From Fontibacillus puldeungensis (lineage in GTDB: Bacteria > Bacillota > Bacilli > Paenibacillales > Paenibacillaceae), in the NCBI RefSeq assembly GCF_042678945.1, contig NZ_JBHTLM010000002.1, positions 1-64,000 on the forward strand: 64,000 nt of DNA, written 5' to 3'. The position numbers and the translations under genes were made by a program. Positions 16,598 to 25,072 of the stretch are shown piece by piece. The notes under the pieces are model-generated. The model was not told the origin of the DNA, did no database searches, and worked only from the letters and a program-made list of their open reading frames with translations. Numbering within the stretch: the stretch's first letter is position 1; each line of letters opens with the position of its first letter.

Positions 16598-17331
16598 CGG
16601 AAAAGGAAAATGAACCGCTGCAACTATCGCTGTCGTTCGAGGAATTGGAGCAAGCGATTCGCTGGGATGCGAACGGGCTCGTCCCGGCTATTGTGCAGGA
16701 TGCGGATAGCAAGGAGGTTCTGATGCTGGCGTATATGAACCGCGAGTCGCTGCAAAAATCGATCGCTTCCGGCCAAACGTGGTTTTGGAGCCGCTCACGC
16801 ACGGAGCTGTGGAACAAAGGGGCGACGTCCGGCAATACGCAGCAGATTACCGCGCTTCGCTACGACTGTGACGGCGATACGCTGCTATTGGAGGTCCATC
16901 CGAAAGGACCCGCGTGTCACACAGGCGAAACGAGCTGTTTTTACCGGACGGCAGCGGCTAGCAAGTCTGAGTCTGAAGCTGCTGCGGCAGCCGAAAACAG
17001 TGGCGCTGGCATTACCCCAGGCGGCAGCACCGAGCGCTTCCAAGTGCTTGCCGAGCTGGAGCAGCTCATCGCAGATCGCTACGTGCAGCGCCCTGAGGGC
17101 GCTTATACCACTTACTTGTTCGATAAAGGACTCGATAAAATTCTGAAAAAAGTGGGTGAGGAAACCGCCGAATCGATCATCGCCGCCAAAAACCTCGACA
17201 ACGACGAGCTAAGATATGAAGTGAGTGATCTGATCTATCACCTGTTGGTTTTGCTGCGCGAGCGCGGCCTGCCGTTGAATGAAATTATGCAGGAGCTGGA
17301 GCGGCGTCATGAACGCCCGCGCCGGGACTAA
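16594..17331 (+). CDS. hisI: Bifunctional phosphoribosyl-AMP cyclohydrolase / phosphoribosyl-ATP diphosphatase
   Basis: A 245-residue fusion catalysing steps two and three of the pathway. The HisI domain occupies ~1-115 (DADSKEVLMLAYMNRESL, WNKGATSGN, zinc Cys in RYDCDGDT and ACHTGETSCFYR). The HisE domain occupies ~140-245 (YTTYLFDKGLDKILKKVGEE, YEVSDLIYHLLVLL). A low-complexity Ala/Ser/Glu linker of about 25 residues joins them. ATGA overlap with hisF. Confidence 0.95.
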   Translation: MTEKENEPLQLSLSFEELEQAIRWDANGLVPAIVQDADSKEVLMLAYMNRESLQKSIASGQTWFWSRSRTELWNKGATSGNTQQITALRYDCDGDTLLLEVHPKGPACHTGETSCFYRTAAASKSESEAAAAAENSGAGITPGGSTERFQVLAELEQLIADRYVQRPEGAYTTYLFDKGLDKILKKVGEETAESIIAAKNLDNDELRYEVSDLIYHLLVLLRERGLPLNEIMQELERRHERPRRD

Positions 17332-17346
17332 AGCGGGGTGTCAAAA

Positions 17347-18171
17347 ATGCTGATCGATTACCATACGCATCATGATCGCTGCGGGCATGCCGTTGGGAAG
17401 CTGGGGGACTACATCCAAAGAGGCATCGAAATTGGCTTGTCCCAGATTGGTGTGTCCGACCATATGCCGCTCCTTCATGTCGATCCGGACAATTATTATC
17501 CGGAGATGGGCATGGCCTTGGAGGAGCTCCCTCGTTATGTGGAGGAAGCGTTGGCTCTTAAAGACAAGTACCGCGGACAAATTGATGTAAAAGTCGGCCT
17601 GGAGGGCGATTACATCGAAGGCTGGGAAGAGCAGATCGAAGCCATCGTAAACGGGTATCCGTGGGATTATATAATCGGGTCGGTGCATTTTCTGGGCGAA
17701 TGGGATGTGTCGGATTATCGGCAGGTCCACAACTGGGAGGGGCAGGACATTTTTGCTGTATATGAACGGTATTACGATGCGGTGAAAAAAGCGGCCCAAA
17801 CTGGCTTTTATGATATTATGGGCCATCTGGATGTCATTAAGCGTTTTGGGCACAAGCCCGATCCGTCGCAGCAGGCGGATACTGAACAGCTGGAGCTTGC
17901 GGCGCTATCCGCGATCGCCGAAGCCGACATTGCGATGGAGCTTAATGCCTCCGGGCTGTCGAAGCCGTGCGCAGAAATGTTTCCGAGCTGGCGGATTCTG
18001 GAGTCTGCCATCCAAATGGGTATTCCACTAACCGTTGGGTCCGACGCCCATGATCCCCTGAAGCTTGGCGAGCATTTGAACGTTGCCCGGCAAACGCTGT
18101 ACGACCTTGGGGTTCGCGAATTGGCCACTTTTGAAGGGCGAAAAAGAATTATGGTGCCTTTTGAAGGGTAA
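17347..18171 (+). CDS. hisJ: Histidinol-phosphatase, PHP/HisJ family
   Basis: A ~274-residue PHP-domain phosphatase. Metal-binding motifs DYHTHHDRCGHA, GVSDHMPL, GLEGDYIEG, GSVHFLG, GHLDVIKRFG and GSDAHDP are all present. Position directly behind hisI supports the histidinol-phosphate role, since this operon lacks any other phosphatase. The start is ATG 17347 with GGGG eight bases upstream; an in-frame GTG at 17338 is an alternative. Confidence 0.88.
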   Translation: MLIDYHTHHDRCGHAVGKLGDYIQRGIEIGLSQIGVSDHMPLLHVDPDNYYPEMGMALEELPRYVEEALALKDKYRGQIDVKVGLEGDYIEGWEEQIEAIVNGYPWDYIIGSVHFLGEWDVSDYRQVHNWEGQDIFAVYERYYDAVKKAAQTGFYDIMGHLDVIKRFGHKPDPSQQADTEQLELAALSAIAEADIAMELNASGLSKPCAEMFPSWRILESAIQMGIPLTVGSDAHDPLKLGEHLNVARQTLYDLGVRELATFEGRKRIMVPFEG

Positions 18172-18189
18172 AACAGAATGAGTTTGAAC

Positions 18190-18226
18190 AAAAAGTGCCA
18201 TTCGATGCCGGGTGGCATTTTTGTTT
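18190..18226. terminator. Bidirectional terminator after the his operon
   Basis: AAAAGTGCCA pairs with TGGCATTTTT around an 11-base loop, with A-rich left and T-rich right flanks. It lies between hisJ and the convergent small membrane-protein gene. Confidence 0.8.
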
Positions 18227-18257
18227 TGCTTGATATGATAGCTGATAAGCGTACGGT

Positions 18258-18377
18258 CTATTTTTTTGTAAAACGTCTAATCGCCTTTATGATGAGAACG
18301 CCTATCCCAACTCCTAAAAATACAAGTATTAGAAGGGCGATCAAACTAATCACCGTATTCTCCCAAACGAAATGCAT
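18258..18377 (-). CDS. 39-residue single-pass membrane protein
   Basis: MHFVWENTVISLIALLILVF starts a 39-residue protein with one strongly hydrophobic segment (~8-29, ending GVGIGVLII) and a basic tail KAIRRFTKK. A near-perfect AAGGAGGTG box sits seven bases before ATG 18377, which favours this start over the longer 72-codon open frame. Unknown function. It is divergent from the TPR-trxB pair and convergent with hisJ. Confidence 0.65.
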   Translation of the reverse strand: MHFVWENTVISLIALLILVFLGVGIGVLIIKAIRRFTKK

Positions 18378-18664
18378 ACTCGGCACCTCCTTTCCACCTG
18401 GTAATCTCCTTTTGTCCCGTACATCGGCCAAGTCTCGTTTACGTAGATTCATAGTCTGTCCTTGCTCGTCTATCAAATGAACCCGAAATTTCCCTACTGC
18501 ATTCCCCGTGGGAGGACAGCTTTCACTATGGTATACTGTGAGTTGGAGAGTTCACGAAGCGACATATACTTCAATTTTAAAATGTTTTATCCTCGTATGG
18601 CAAACTAGGTTATGACATGGATATAGATGAACGCTGCAAAAGACAAATAAAGGAGGTGCCTTGC

Positions 18665-20416
18665 TTGAAGGAGAAAAAAAACTCGGCGGAAACCAAGCTG
18701 GGTAAAGTACTGCCAATCTCAATGGATGCGGGCTTTTTCTTTGAGAGAGCTGTCTCTTCTTTGGACCGCTATCACTATGACAAGGCATTGAAATATTTTC
18801 GCAAGGCGGTGGAGTATGAACCGGGGAATCCGGTGAACCACTGCAATATGGCAGGGATTCTGTCGGAGATGGGAGATTATGAGGCATCCAATGCCGTATT
18901 ATCGACCGTCTTGGAGGAAATCGATCCGACGATGACGGAATGCTATTTCTATATGGCGAACAACTACGCGAATATGGATCTGTTCGAAGCCGCGGAGGAA
19001 GCGTTGGTCACCTATCTGGAAGAGGACCCGAGCGGCCAGTTTCTGGCCGAAGCGGAGGAGATGATGGATCTGCTCCAATATGAGCTGGACCGTCCGACCA
19101 AGCTGAGAAGCATCAAGTCCAGCAAAGGCATGTTTGAGCATGATCAAGCCAGAGAACTGCTGGAGGAAGGAAAGTTCAGCCAAGCAGTGAAAATGCTGGA
19201 GGAGCTTGTCCAGAAGCAGCCTGATTTCTTCGCTGCCCGTAACAACCTGGCCCTTGGGTATTATTATCTCGGCCTGTTCGATAAAGCGCTGGAGACGGTT
19301 CATGAGGTGTTGACCCAGGATCCTGGCAATCTGCACGGATTGTGCAATTTGGCGATTTTTTATCAGCATGAAGGAAAAGTGGAGGCCCTGCAGCAGCTCG
19401 CGGAACGACTCAGCAGAATCGTACCTTTCCACCAGGAGCATGTGTTCAAGCTTGCGACGACGATGGGCATTCTGGGTAAGCATGAAGCGGCCTACGGTCA
19501 CTTTAGACGGCTGCTTCGAGATCAGGACATGAGCAAAGACCCGAGTGTATTCCATTATGCAGCGGTAGCGGCTTATTATACGGGACGGGTGTCCGAGGCG
19601 AAAAAGCTGTGGCAATCGGTCAAGAGACTTGACCCAGTCTCAAGTGTGGCCGATTATTACCTGAGCCGTCTGGAGGAGGCTTTGGAGAGCTCGGCGGTAA
19701 CTGATGCGCAGGCTCCATTTTCGGTGAACTATCAGTATGTACTTCCTTTTGAAGAACAGCTCAAGCAGTGGGGGGCTTCCGAAGACGGCATTCCGCCGGA
19801 GCTGCAGAACAACCCGGTGATCCGCTCTTCGTTCTTCTGGGCGCTGCGTCACGGTGATTCGAGAATGAAGCTCCAGGTGATTCAGGCGCTCGGGCTTATT
19901 GCCGATCAAGAGGTCGAGGAAGCGCTGGAGGCGTTTCTGCTGGAGCCAGAGGAAGACCAAAGCTTGAAGGATATGGCGTTGTTCGTACTCCGCAGTATGG
20001 GGGTAACGAAGTCGCTTCCCGTGCGTTCTGGCGAAACAACAACGATGGTCGACCCAAGCCAGACAGCTACCAAGCTGCCGGTATGGCGGAGCGAATGGCA
20101 GGCAGTCATCAACCTTGCAATCGGGAAAATGAATGATTCCAGCTTCGACCTTCAGCAGCAGCACGATGCGGAGACGTTGTGGGTCGAGTTTCTCACCCGT
20201 TTGTATCCCGATCCGCCTTCGATTACTCATCTGGAGGGGTGGGCATGCGCGCTCGAATATTTAACGGCAAAAATGCATCGCCTTTACGTAACGTATGAAT
20301 CGGTAGCGAAAAAGTACGGCATATCGGCTTCGACCGCTCGCAGATACGTTTGCCGGGTTGATGAGGTGTGCGGTGTGAAAGAGAAGATAGAGGCGATTTT
20401 TTCGTCGGTCCGATAG
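18665..20416 (+). CDS. Large TPR-repeat protein with C-terminal HTH-like segment
   Basis: A 583-residue soluble protein with tetratricopeptide repeats through residues ~25-330, for example YDKALKYFRKAVEYEPGNP and YLGLFDKALETVHEVLTQDP. A middle alpha-helical region follows, and the C-terminus holds a helix-turn-helix-like stretch, YESVAKKYGISASTARRYVC. TTG 18665 is preferred because AAGGAGGTG lies eight bases upstream. A TATACT box at 18532 may be the -10 of its promoter. Position before trxB matches B. subtilis yvcD, also a TPR protein. Function unknown, probably protein-protein contact. Confidence 0.8.
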   Translation: MKEKKNSAETKLGKVLPISMDAGFFFERAVSSLDRYHYDKALKYFRKAVEYEPGNPVNHCNMAGILSEMGDYEASNAVLSTVLEEIDPTMTECYFYMANNYANMDLFEAAEEALVTYLEEDPSGQFLAEAEEMMDLLQYELDRPTKLRSIKSSKGMFEHDQARELLEEGKFSQAVKMLEELVQKQPDFFAARNNLALGYYYLGLFDKALETVHEVLTQDPGNLHGLCNLAIFYQHEGKVEALQQLAERLSRIVPFHQEHVFKLATTMGILGKHEAAYGHFRRLLRDQDMSKDPSVFHYAAVAAYYTGRVSEAKKLWQSVKRLDPVSSVADYYLSRLEEALESSAVTDAQAPFSVNYQYVLPFEEQLKQWGASEDGIPPELQNNPVIRSSFFWALRHGDSRMKLQVIQALGLIADQEVEEALEAFLLEPEEDQSLKDMALFVLRSMGVTKSLPVRSGETTTMVDPSQTATKLPVWRSEWQAVINLAIGKMNDSSFDLQQQHDAETLWVEFLTRLYPDPPSITHLEGWACALEYLTAKMHRLYVTYESVAKKYGISASTARRYVCRVDEVCGVKEKIEAIFSSVR

Positions 20417-20531
20417 ATTTCGGGTAAAGCGAATCCAACTTGGGGAAAACTTGAATATAGAAAGATCAATTAAATAATAGTGAATTATGAATTGATTGAT
20501 TTTAAGGAACCAAGGAGGAGGTTACAGCGTT

Positions 20532-21488
20532 ATGGTGCACAAAACCATGGTGGTCGGAACCGGCCCGGCCGGGCTGACGGCGGCTATTTATTTGGCAAGA
20601 GCAAACTTAAGTCCGCTGGTGATTGAGGGGCTGGAGCCGGGGGGACAGCTCACGACGACGACGGATGTGGAGAACTTTCCCGGCTTTCCAGAAGGCATTA
20701 TGGGGCCGGAGCTAATGGCGAATATGCGCAAGCAGGCGGAGCGGTTCGGCGCAAATTTTCGCAACGGCTGGGTCGAGCAGGTTGATTTCTCTAACCGTCC
20801 GTTTAAGGTGACTATAGAGGGCGAGGTGCTGGAGGCTGAAACAGTCATCATCTCAACAGGGGCCTCGGCCAGATATCTCGGCATTCCGGGCGAACAGGAG
20901 AATGTCGGGCGAGGCGTGAGCACATGCGCAACGTGTGACGGATTTTTTTTTCGCGGCAAAAAAATTATCGTTGTCGGCGGGGGCGACTCCGCCATGGAGG
21001 AAGCGAGCTTCCTGACGCGGTTTGCCTCTCAGGTGACGCTGGTGCACCGGCGTGACGAGCTGCGCGCCTCGAAGATTATGCAGGAGCGCGTCAAAGGCAA
21101 TGAGAAGATCGATTGGGCTTTGAATCGGTCGCCTCTTGAGGTCGCGGTAGGCGACAACGGCGTCGTCAGCGGGCTGAAGGTTCGCAACAATGAAAGCGGT
21201 CAGGAAGAACTGCTTGAAGCGGATGGGGTGTTTGTGGCGATCGGTCATACGCCCAATACGAAGTTTCTCGGCGGGGCGATTCAGACCGATGAGCACGGGT
21301 ATATCGTCGTAAAGCCGGGGACGACGGAAACGAATGTGCCGGGCGTCTTCGCCTGCGGCGACGTCCAGGACATCCGGTACCGCCAGGCCATTACGGCGGC
21401 GGGCTCCGGCTGTATGGCGGCGATGGACTGCGAGAAGCTCCTTGAAGGGAGCATGGTGCACGACTGGAGCGGTCCGGTCGGCTCCTAG
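20532..21488 (+). CDS. trxB: Thioredoxin reductase
   Basis: A 318-residue flavoenzyme that passes electrons from NADPH to thioredoxin. FAD site GTGPAGLTAAIYLARA, redox pair CATC at residues 132-135, NADPH site VVGGGDSAMEEA and the C-terminal GVFACGDVQD are all intact. ATG 20532 follows an AAGGAGGAGG box by ~10 bases; the longer open frame begins inside that box. Confidence 0.96.
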   Translation: MVHKTMVVGTGPAGLTAAIYLARANLSPLVIEGLEPGGQLTTTTDVENFPGFPEGIMGPELMANMRKQAERFGANFRNGWVEQVDFSNRPFKVTIEGEVLEAETVIISTGASARYLGIPGEQENVGRGVSTCATCDGFFFRGKKIIVVGGGDSAMEEASFLTRFASQVTLVHRRDELRASKIMQERVKGNEKIDWALNRSPLEVAVGDNGVVSGLKVRNNESGQEELLEADGVFVAIGHTPNTKFLGGAIQTDEHGYIVVKPGTTETNVPGVFACGDVQDIRYRQAITAAGSGCMAAMDCEKLLEGSMVHDWSGPVGS

Positions 21489-21530
21489 TGCCTATCCGAG
21501 CCTTGACGCTGCAGCATAGCAGATAAATAG

Positions 21531-21584
21531 AAAGCTGTCTCACCTTTTTGATCCGTTTATCGGGACCGGGAGAGACAGCTTTTT
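21531..21584 (+). terminator. Terminator after trxB
   Basis: AAAGCTGTCTC pairs with GAGACAGCTTT around a ~30-base loop that itself contains ATCCGTTTATCGGGAC, followed by TTTTT. Confidence 0.85.
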
Positions 21585-21696
21585 AGTGTGTTTGTTTGAA
21601 GCAAAGCTATGGCCATGGCTAAGCGGGTGAGTGGATTGAAAGTGAATCTCCGAGTTAAAGGATGCGTTACCTTCAGACAGGTCGCACCCTACGCGA

Positions 21697-21896
21697 AATA
21701 GGGGTAAAAAATGGACCTATTCCGTCGATTTTGGGCACCTCTGAGCAAATAAGGGAATTTTATGGACCTATATTTGCTTTGATGGCAGCCAAATGGCTAT
21801 TTGTACAGGCTAAATGATGAAATAAGGCCCCAAAATTCCCCTATTTTCCGCACGGGATGCTAAATCGGCGAAATAGGGCCATAAATGTCCCTTATT
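21697..21896 (+). repeat. Family B intergenic element
   Basis: Four 25-bp near-palindromes start at 21697, 21748, 21821 and 21872 (spacing 51-73-51). The first pair carries GGGGTAAAAAATGGACC and GGGAATTTTATGGACC cores. The second pair carries inverted-type cores such as GGGCCATAAATGTCCC. The last unit ends two bases before the stop codon of the convergent hydrolase gene. Confidence 0.87.
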
Positions 21897-21898
21897 CA

Positions 21899-22681
21899 CT
21901 AGTTGGCTGGTAGATGGTCTGTTGTTACATTCACCCATTCTCCATCCTCGGGAATTGCAACTTGCTGCGTCAACCCCTCAGCTTCTAGGCGCCGCCGGAG
22001 ATCGCTACGGGTTACCAAGCAGTGATTAATGGCGTCCATATGCACGGCAATGACCTGCGTATCCGGAGCATGGCGGCACAGACTGACGATTTGATCGTCA
22101 TCCATTGTGATTGGCCCGCCGGTGAGAAAACGTGCTCCTCCCGCGTTAACGACCACTACGTCCGGGTGGTGATCATCAAGCGCCTGAATTACCTCCTCGC
22201 ACCAAATTGTGTCTCCGGCGAGATAGAGTGTCGGTTCGCATGGCGCTCGGAATACAAAGCCGGATACCGAACCCATCATCTGCCCGATCTCCCCGGTACC
22301 ATGCTGCCCACCCGTTCGCACCAGAGATACTCTTCCAAACTCTAAATCATTCACAATCGGAGATACCCGAGTGAACCCAAGCGATTCAAAATGACTCTCG
22401 TCTCCGGGCTGGCAGAGGATCGGCGTCGTTTTAGGCAGCAGCATGGCCGCTGCCTCATCCCAGTGGTCAGGATGCAGGTGGGTCACGACCACGGCGTCAG
22501 GATGAAGCAGTTGATCAACCGCCACTCCCATCGGCAGCGGCACCAGCGGGTTGCGCCGGTCGTTGGCCGAGTTCATGACCGGAGGATTTGCTCCGGCTTT
22601 TGCGAACATCGGGTCGATCAGAAACTTGCGACTTCCATATTCCAGCCACAGTGTGGCGTGGCGAATCAGTTGTATTTTCAA
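21899..22681 (-). CDS. MBL-fold metallo-hydrolase (UlaG-like)
   Basis: A 260-residue metallo-beta-lactamase-fold protein. The metal motif THLHPDHWD is intact, with a downstream His in GGQHGTGEIG, Asp in YLAGDTIW and a final His in VHMDAINHC. It resembles UlaG/YtnP-like hydrolases acting on small substrates. The substrate cannot be inferred. It is divergent from an Lrp-type regulator gene, which may control it. Confidence 0.82.
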   Translation of the reverse strand: MKIQLIRHATLWLEYGSRKFLIDPMFAKAGANPPVMNSANDRRNPLVPLPMGVAVDQLLHPDAVVVTHLHPDHWDEAAAMLLPKTTPILCQPGDESHFESLGFTRVSPIVNDLEFGRVSLVRTGGQHGTGEIGQMMGSVSGFVFRAPCEPTLYLAGDTIWCEEVIQALDDHHPDVVVVNAGGARFLTGGPITMDDDQIVSLCRHAPDTQVIAVHMDAINHCLVTRSDLRRRLEAEGLTQQVAIPEDGEWVNVTTDHLPAN

Positions 22682-22813
22682 AGGAATGCACCCCTTTATG
22701 TTAAGATAGGATATTTGCTACAATTCTATTGTAGAAGGAAATGAACATTCGCCCCATAACCTGGTGAAAGGAAACGGCGCGGATCACTTACGCCATGAAA
22801 GGATTGACCGACC

Positions 22814-23248
22814 TTGACCTATATCCCTGACCTGGACGACACGGATCTGAACATTTTACGGCTTTTGCTCGAGGATGCCAGTCAATCATTTAAACAAATC
22901 GGCCAGTCTGTGCATCTCACCGGGCAGGCCGTCGGGGCCAGAGTACGGAAGCTGCAGGATCTTGGCGTCATTGAAGGCCATACGTTACGCTGGAATCCGG
23001 AGAAGATCGGGCTTACTGTGCATGCTTTTGTGACGGTGTTTCTGTCATCGGGCGCTTCACACCAGCGGTTTCATAAGTTTATCGAAGAAAATGACAGTAT
23101 TGCGGAGGTACATCGAGTAAGTGGCGAGGGATGCTACTGGATGCGGGTCCGGGTCGATACATCGGCGCGGTTGAACGATCTGCTGAACCGTTTGCTCGCC
23201 TTCGGCAACTACAAGGTCAGTCTATCGATTGAGCGGCTGAAGGGTTGA
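22814..23248 (+). CDS. Lrp/AsnC-family transcriptional regulator
   Basis: A 144-residue regulator with an N-terminal winged helix (LDDTDLNILRLLLEDASQSF; IGQSVHLTGQAVGARVRKLQ) and a C-terminal RAM domain (AFVTVFLSS; VHRVSGEGCYWMRVRVDT). Start TTG 22814, ten bases after AAAGGA; the nearby ATG 22795 is out of frame. The divergent MBL gene is the obvious candidate target. Confidence 0.87.
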   Translation: MTYIPDLDDTDLNILRLLLEDASQSFKQIGQSVHLTGQAVGARVRKLQDLGVIEGHTLRWNPEKIGLTVHAFVTVFLSSGASHQRFHKFIEENDSIAEVHRVSGEGCYWMRVRVDTSARLNDLLNRLLAFGNYKVSLSIERLKG

Positions 23249-23312
23249 TATTACTCACCGTCCGACGCGCTCAGCGCGAGGATATTCATACTAACCCCAT
23301 ACGTTTGTGCAC

Positions 23313-23496
23313 TAGATGTATTTCGTACAGCTATTTTTACGCGAATTTTAAATTTATGGATTTTAACTGCATTTCCTACATCTAATCGGGCCAATTTGGC
23401 TTGAGCGGTTTATTTTGCTGCTTTTAGCTGTACTTTCTGCAATTAAATGCTTGAAACTCTAGGCAAGGCGGTGTTTAATTGTACGAAATACATTTA
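23313..23496 (+). repeat. Family A intergenic element
   Basis: Four 21-bp near-palindromes (TARNTGYA, five bases, TRCANYTA) start at 23313, 23364, 23425 and 23476; spacing 51-61-51. The inter-unit sequence is unlike that of other copies. It lies between the lrp stop codon and a shared terminator. Confidence 0.87.
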
Positions 23497-23574
23497 ATAA
23501 GCTGCATGTTCCCATGAGTTCCTGCATCAGTTGCCCCAAGTTCCGCCCCTTACCTTCATTAGCTGTGAAACGTT

Positions 23575-23607
23575 AAAAAAGAGTGCCGGATTGGCACTCT
23601 TTTTTTT
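23575..23607. terminator. Bidirectional terminator between lrp and the ABC permease gene
   Basis: AAAAAAGAGTGCC pairs with GGCACTCTTTTTT around GGATT. Symmetric flanks suit both converging transcripts. Confidence 0.92.
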
Positions 23608-23619
23608 ACACTTCTTATC

Positions 23620-24354
23620 TTAAATCGCTTTCCGCTGAAAATGCACCAGACCTGCAAGCATAAAGATGAGGAAGCTGCCCAGTACGGTAATCATCAAGCT
23701 CTCCAGCGGCAAATTGAATGCGCCATAAGATTCCTGTCCACTCGGCATCATCGCGAGGATCGGCTGAGCCCAAGGATAAAACGGGGCAAATGTCGATGAG
23801 TTTACGATGAGCAGGTTTGGTATCGTGAACGATACATTCACAGCGAGCGGAGCAGCGAAGCTGGACCAGGTTAGCGATACGCCGAGCTGCAGAGCGACTA
23901 GCGGCAGGCAAGCAATGAGGCCGCCGATCAGGCTGACAGCGATCATGTCCCACGGAATCGGGGCAGCGATGCCTTTTACCCAGGCTGCCAAAAGAAGTGC
24001 GCCTAAAAAGATAGCCTGACAGATGATCAGCAATACGAACACAACGGTAAACTTGGCAAAGTAGACGGCGGTACGTGAAACCGGCAGAACGAGGAGCTGT
24101 TTCCAGCCACCCCCGATATGTTCATAACGGCAAATGTATGCCGGGAATAATCCGGCCATAATCGGGAGAAAGAGAAGTCCATGCAGCATGACCATTGCCG
24201 TTAGCAGTACTGGCCACTGGTCTTCGATGGAAGGGAGTTTTACCGAAACCCCAACCAACAAGGACAGAAGCGGGCTGGCGAACAGAACGATCCATAGGCG
24301 GGACTTTGACATCTTCAACCGTTCCGACGCAAGGACATTCAGAAACGTCTTCAT
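23620..24354 (-). CDS. ABC-2-type permease, peptide-antibiotic resistance type (second)
   Basis: A ~244-residue membrane protein with six predicted hydrophobic segments, e.g. LLTAMVMLHGLLFLPIMAGL and FVLLIICQAIFLGALLLAAW. It shares the WKQLLVLPVSRTAVYFAKF motif with the permease upstream, so the two are paralogous partners. It is translationally coupled: its ATG overlaps the end of the previous permease gene. Last gene of a five-gene operon resembling LanEFG/CprABC lantibiotic immunity and BcrAB bacitracin systems. Confidence 0.82.
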   Translation of the reverse strand: MKTFLNVLASERLKMSKSRLWIVLFASPLLSLLVGVSVKLPSIEDQWPVLLTAMVMLHGLLFLPIMAGLFPAYICRYEHIGGGWKQLLVLPVSRTAVYFAKFTVVFVLLIICQAIFLGALLLAAWVKGIAAPIPWDMIAVSLIGGLIACLPLVALQLGVSLTWSSFAAPLAVNVSFTIPNLLIVNSSTFAPFYPWAQPILAMMPSGQESYGAFNLPLESLMITVLGSFLIFMLAGLVHFQRKAI

Positions 24355-24355
24355 A

Positions 24356-25072
24356 TTAATCAACATCCTTTCGGTTGAAGTGAATCAGTCCGACGAGCAA
24401 AATGGCCAATCCCGTGGCCGCTCCGGCGGTAATGAACCAAATCTGATGCGGACCTAAAAATCCGAAAAGTGGCCAATTGAGCGGGAACCACTCCGACAGG
24501 TTCATCGTGAATGGAGATACGATAGATACCGTCACGCCCAGGGATACCGGCAGAGACTGGTTACGGAAAGTCAACGAGAGCCAAAGCTGAAGGGCCAGCA
24601 GCGGCAGCGCGCCCAAGAGCGGGTAGAATCCCATCGTAGCAACCTGATCAAAGGGAATATCTGCGGCGCCAAATCCGAAGCATAGTCCCAGTATGATCGT
24701 GCCAATCGTAAGCAGTATGCAGGATACACACAGTAGCAGGAAGCAGAGCAGAAACTTTGCGCTAAATACAGCCGTACGCGATATCGGCAGTGCAAGAAGC
24801 TGCTTCCAGGAGCTGAGTTGATGCTCGACATTCGCCACAAGTGAACTAACGAGCGTGCAGCCAAGATAAAGGGCGATCGGTACAAAAATCATAATATTCT
24901 CAATCAAACCGCCCCATGGATCTTTGGCATACTGTTTCATTAAGTAGTCAAAGCGAAGCCCGTAATTGAGCGCCTGCATGGCGATAAGTCCGATCGGGGC
25001 CAAAAAGATCAGAAACCAGATTCCTTTCCGGCGAATCTTCAGAAAATCCGCCGACAGCGAACGAAACATCAT
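24356..25072 (-). CDS. ABC-2-type permease, peptide-antibiotic resistance type (first)
   Basis: A 238-residue six-segment membrane protein with WKQLLALPISRTAVFSAKF, the shared motif of LanE/LanG-like permeases. GGGGAGGGG precedes ATG 25072, and the ATG overlaps the stop of the ATPase gene (ATGA). It forms the membrane channel with the second permease. Confidence 0.82.
   Translation of the reverse strand: MMFRSLSADFLKIRRKGIWFLIFLAPIGLIAMQALNYGLRFDYLMKQYAKDPWGGLIENIMIFVPIALYLGCTLVSSLVANVEHQLSSWKQLLALPISRTAVFSAKFLLCFLLLCVSCILLTIGTIILGLCFGFGAADIPFDQVATMGFYPLLGALPLLALQLWLSLTFRNQSLPVSLGVTVSIVSPFTMNLSEWFPLNWPLFGFLGPHQIWFITAGAATGLAILLVGLIHFNRKDVD

Noticed and set aside
21697..21896. Family B units as ordinary transcription terminators
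   Set aside because: T-runs lie inside the dyads instead of after them, four units in a row are not needed for termination, and one copy sits inside the his operon.
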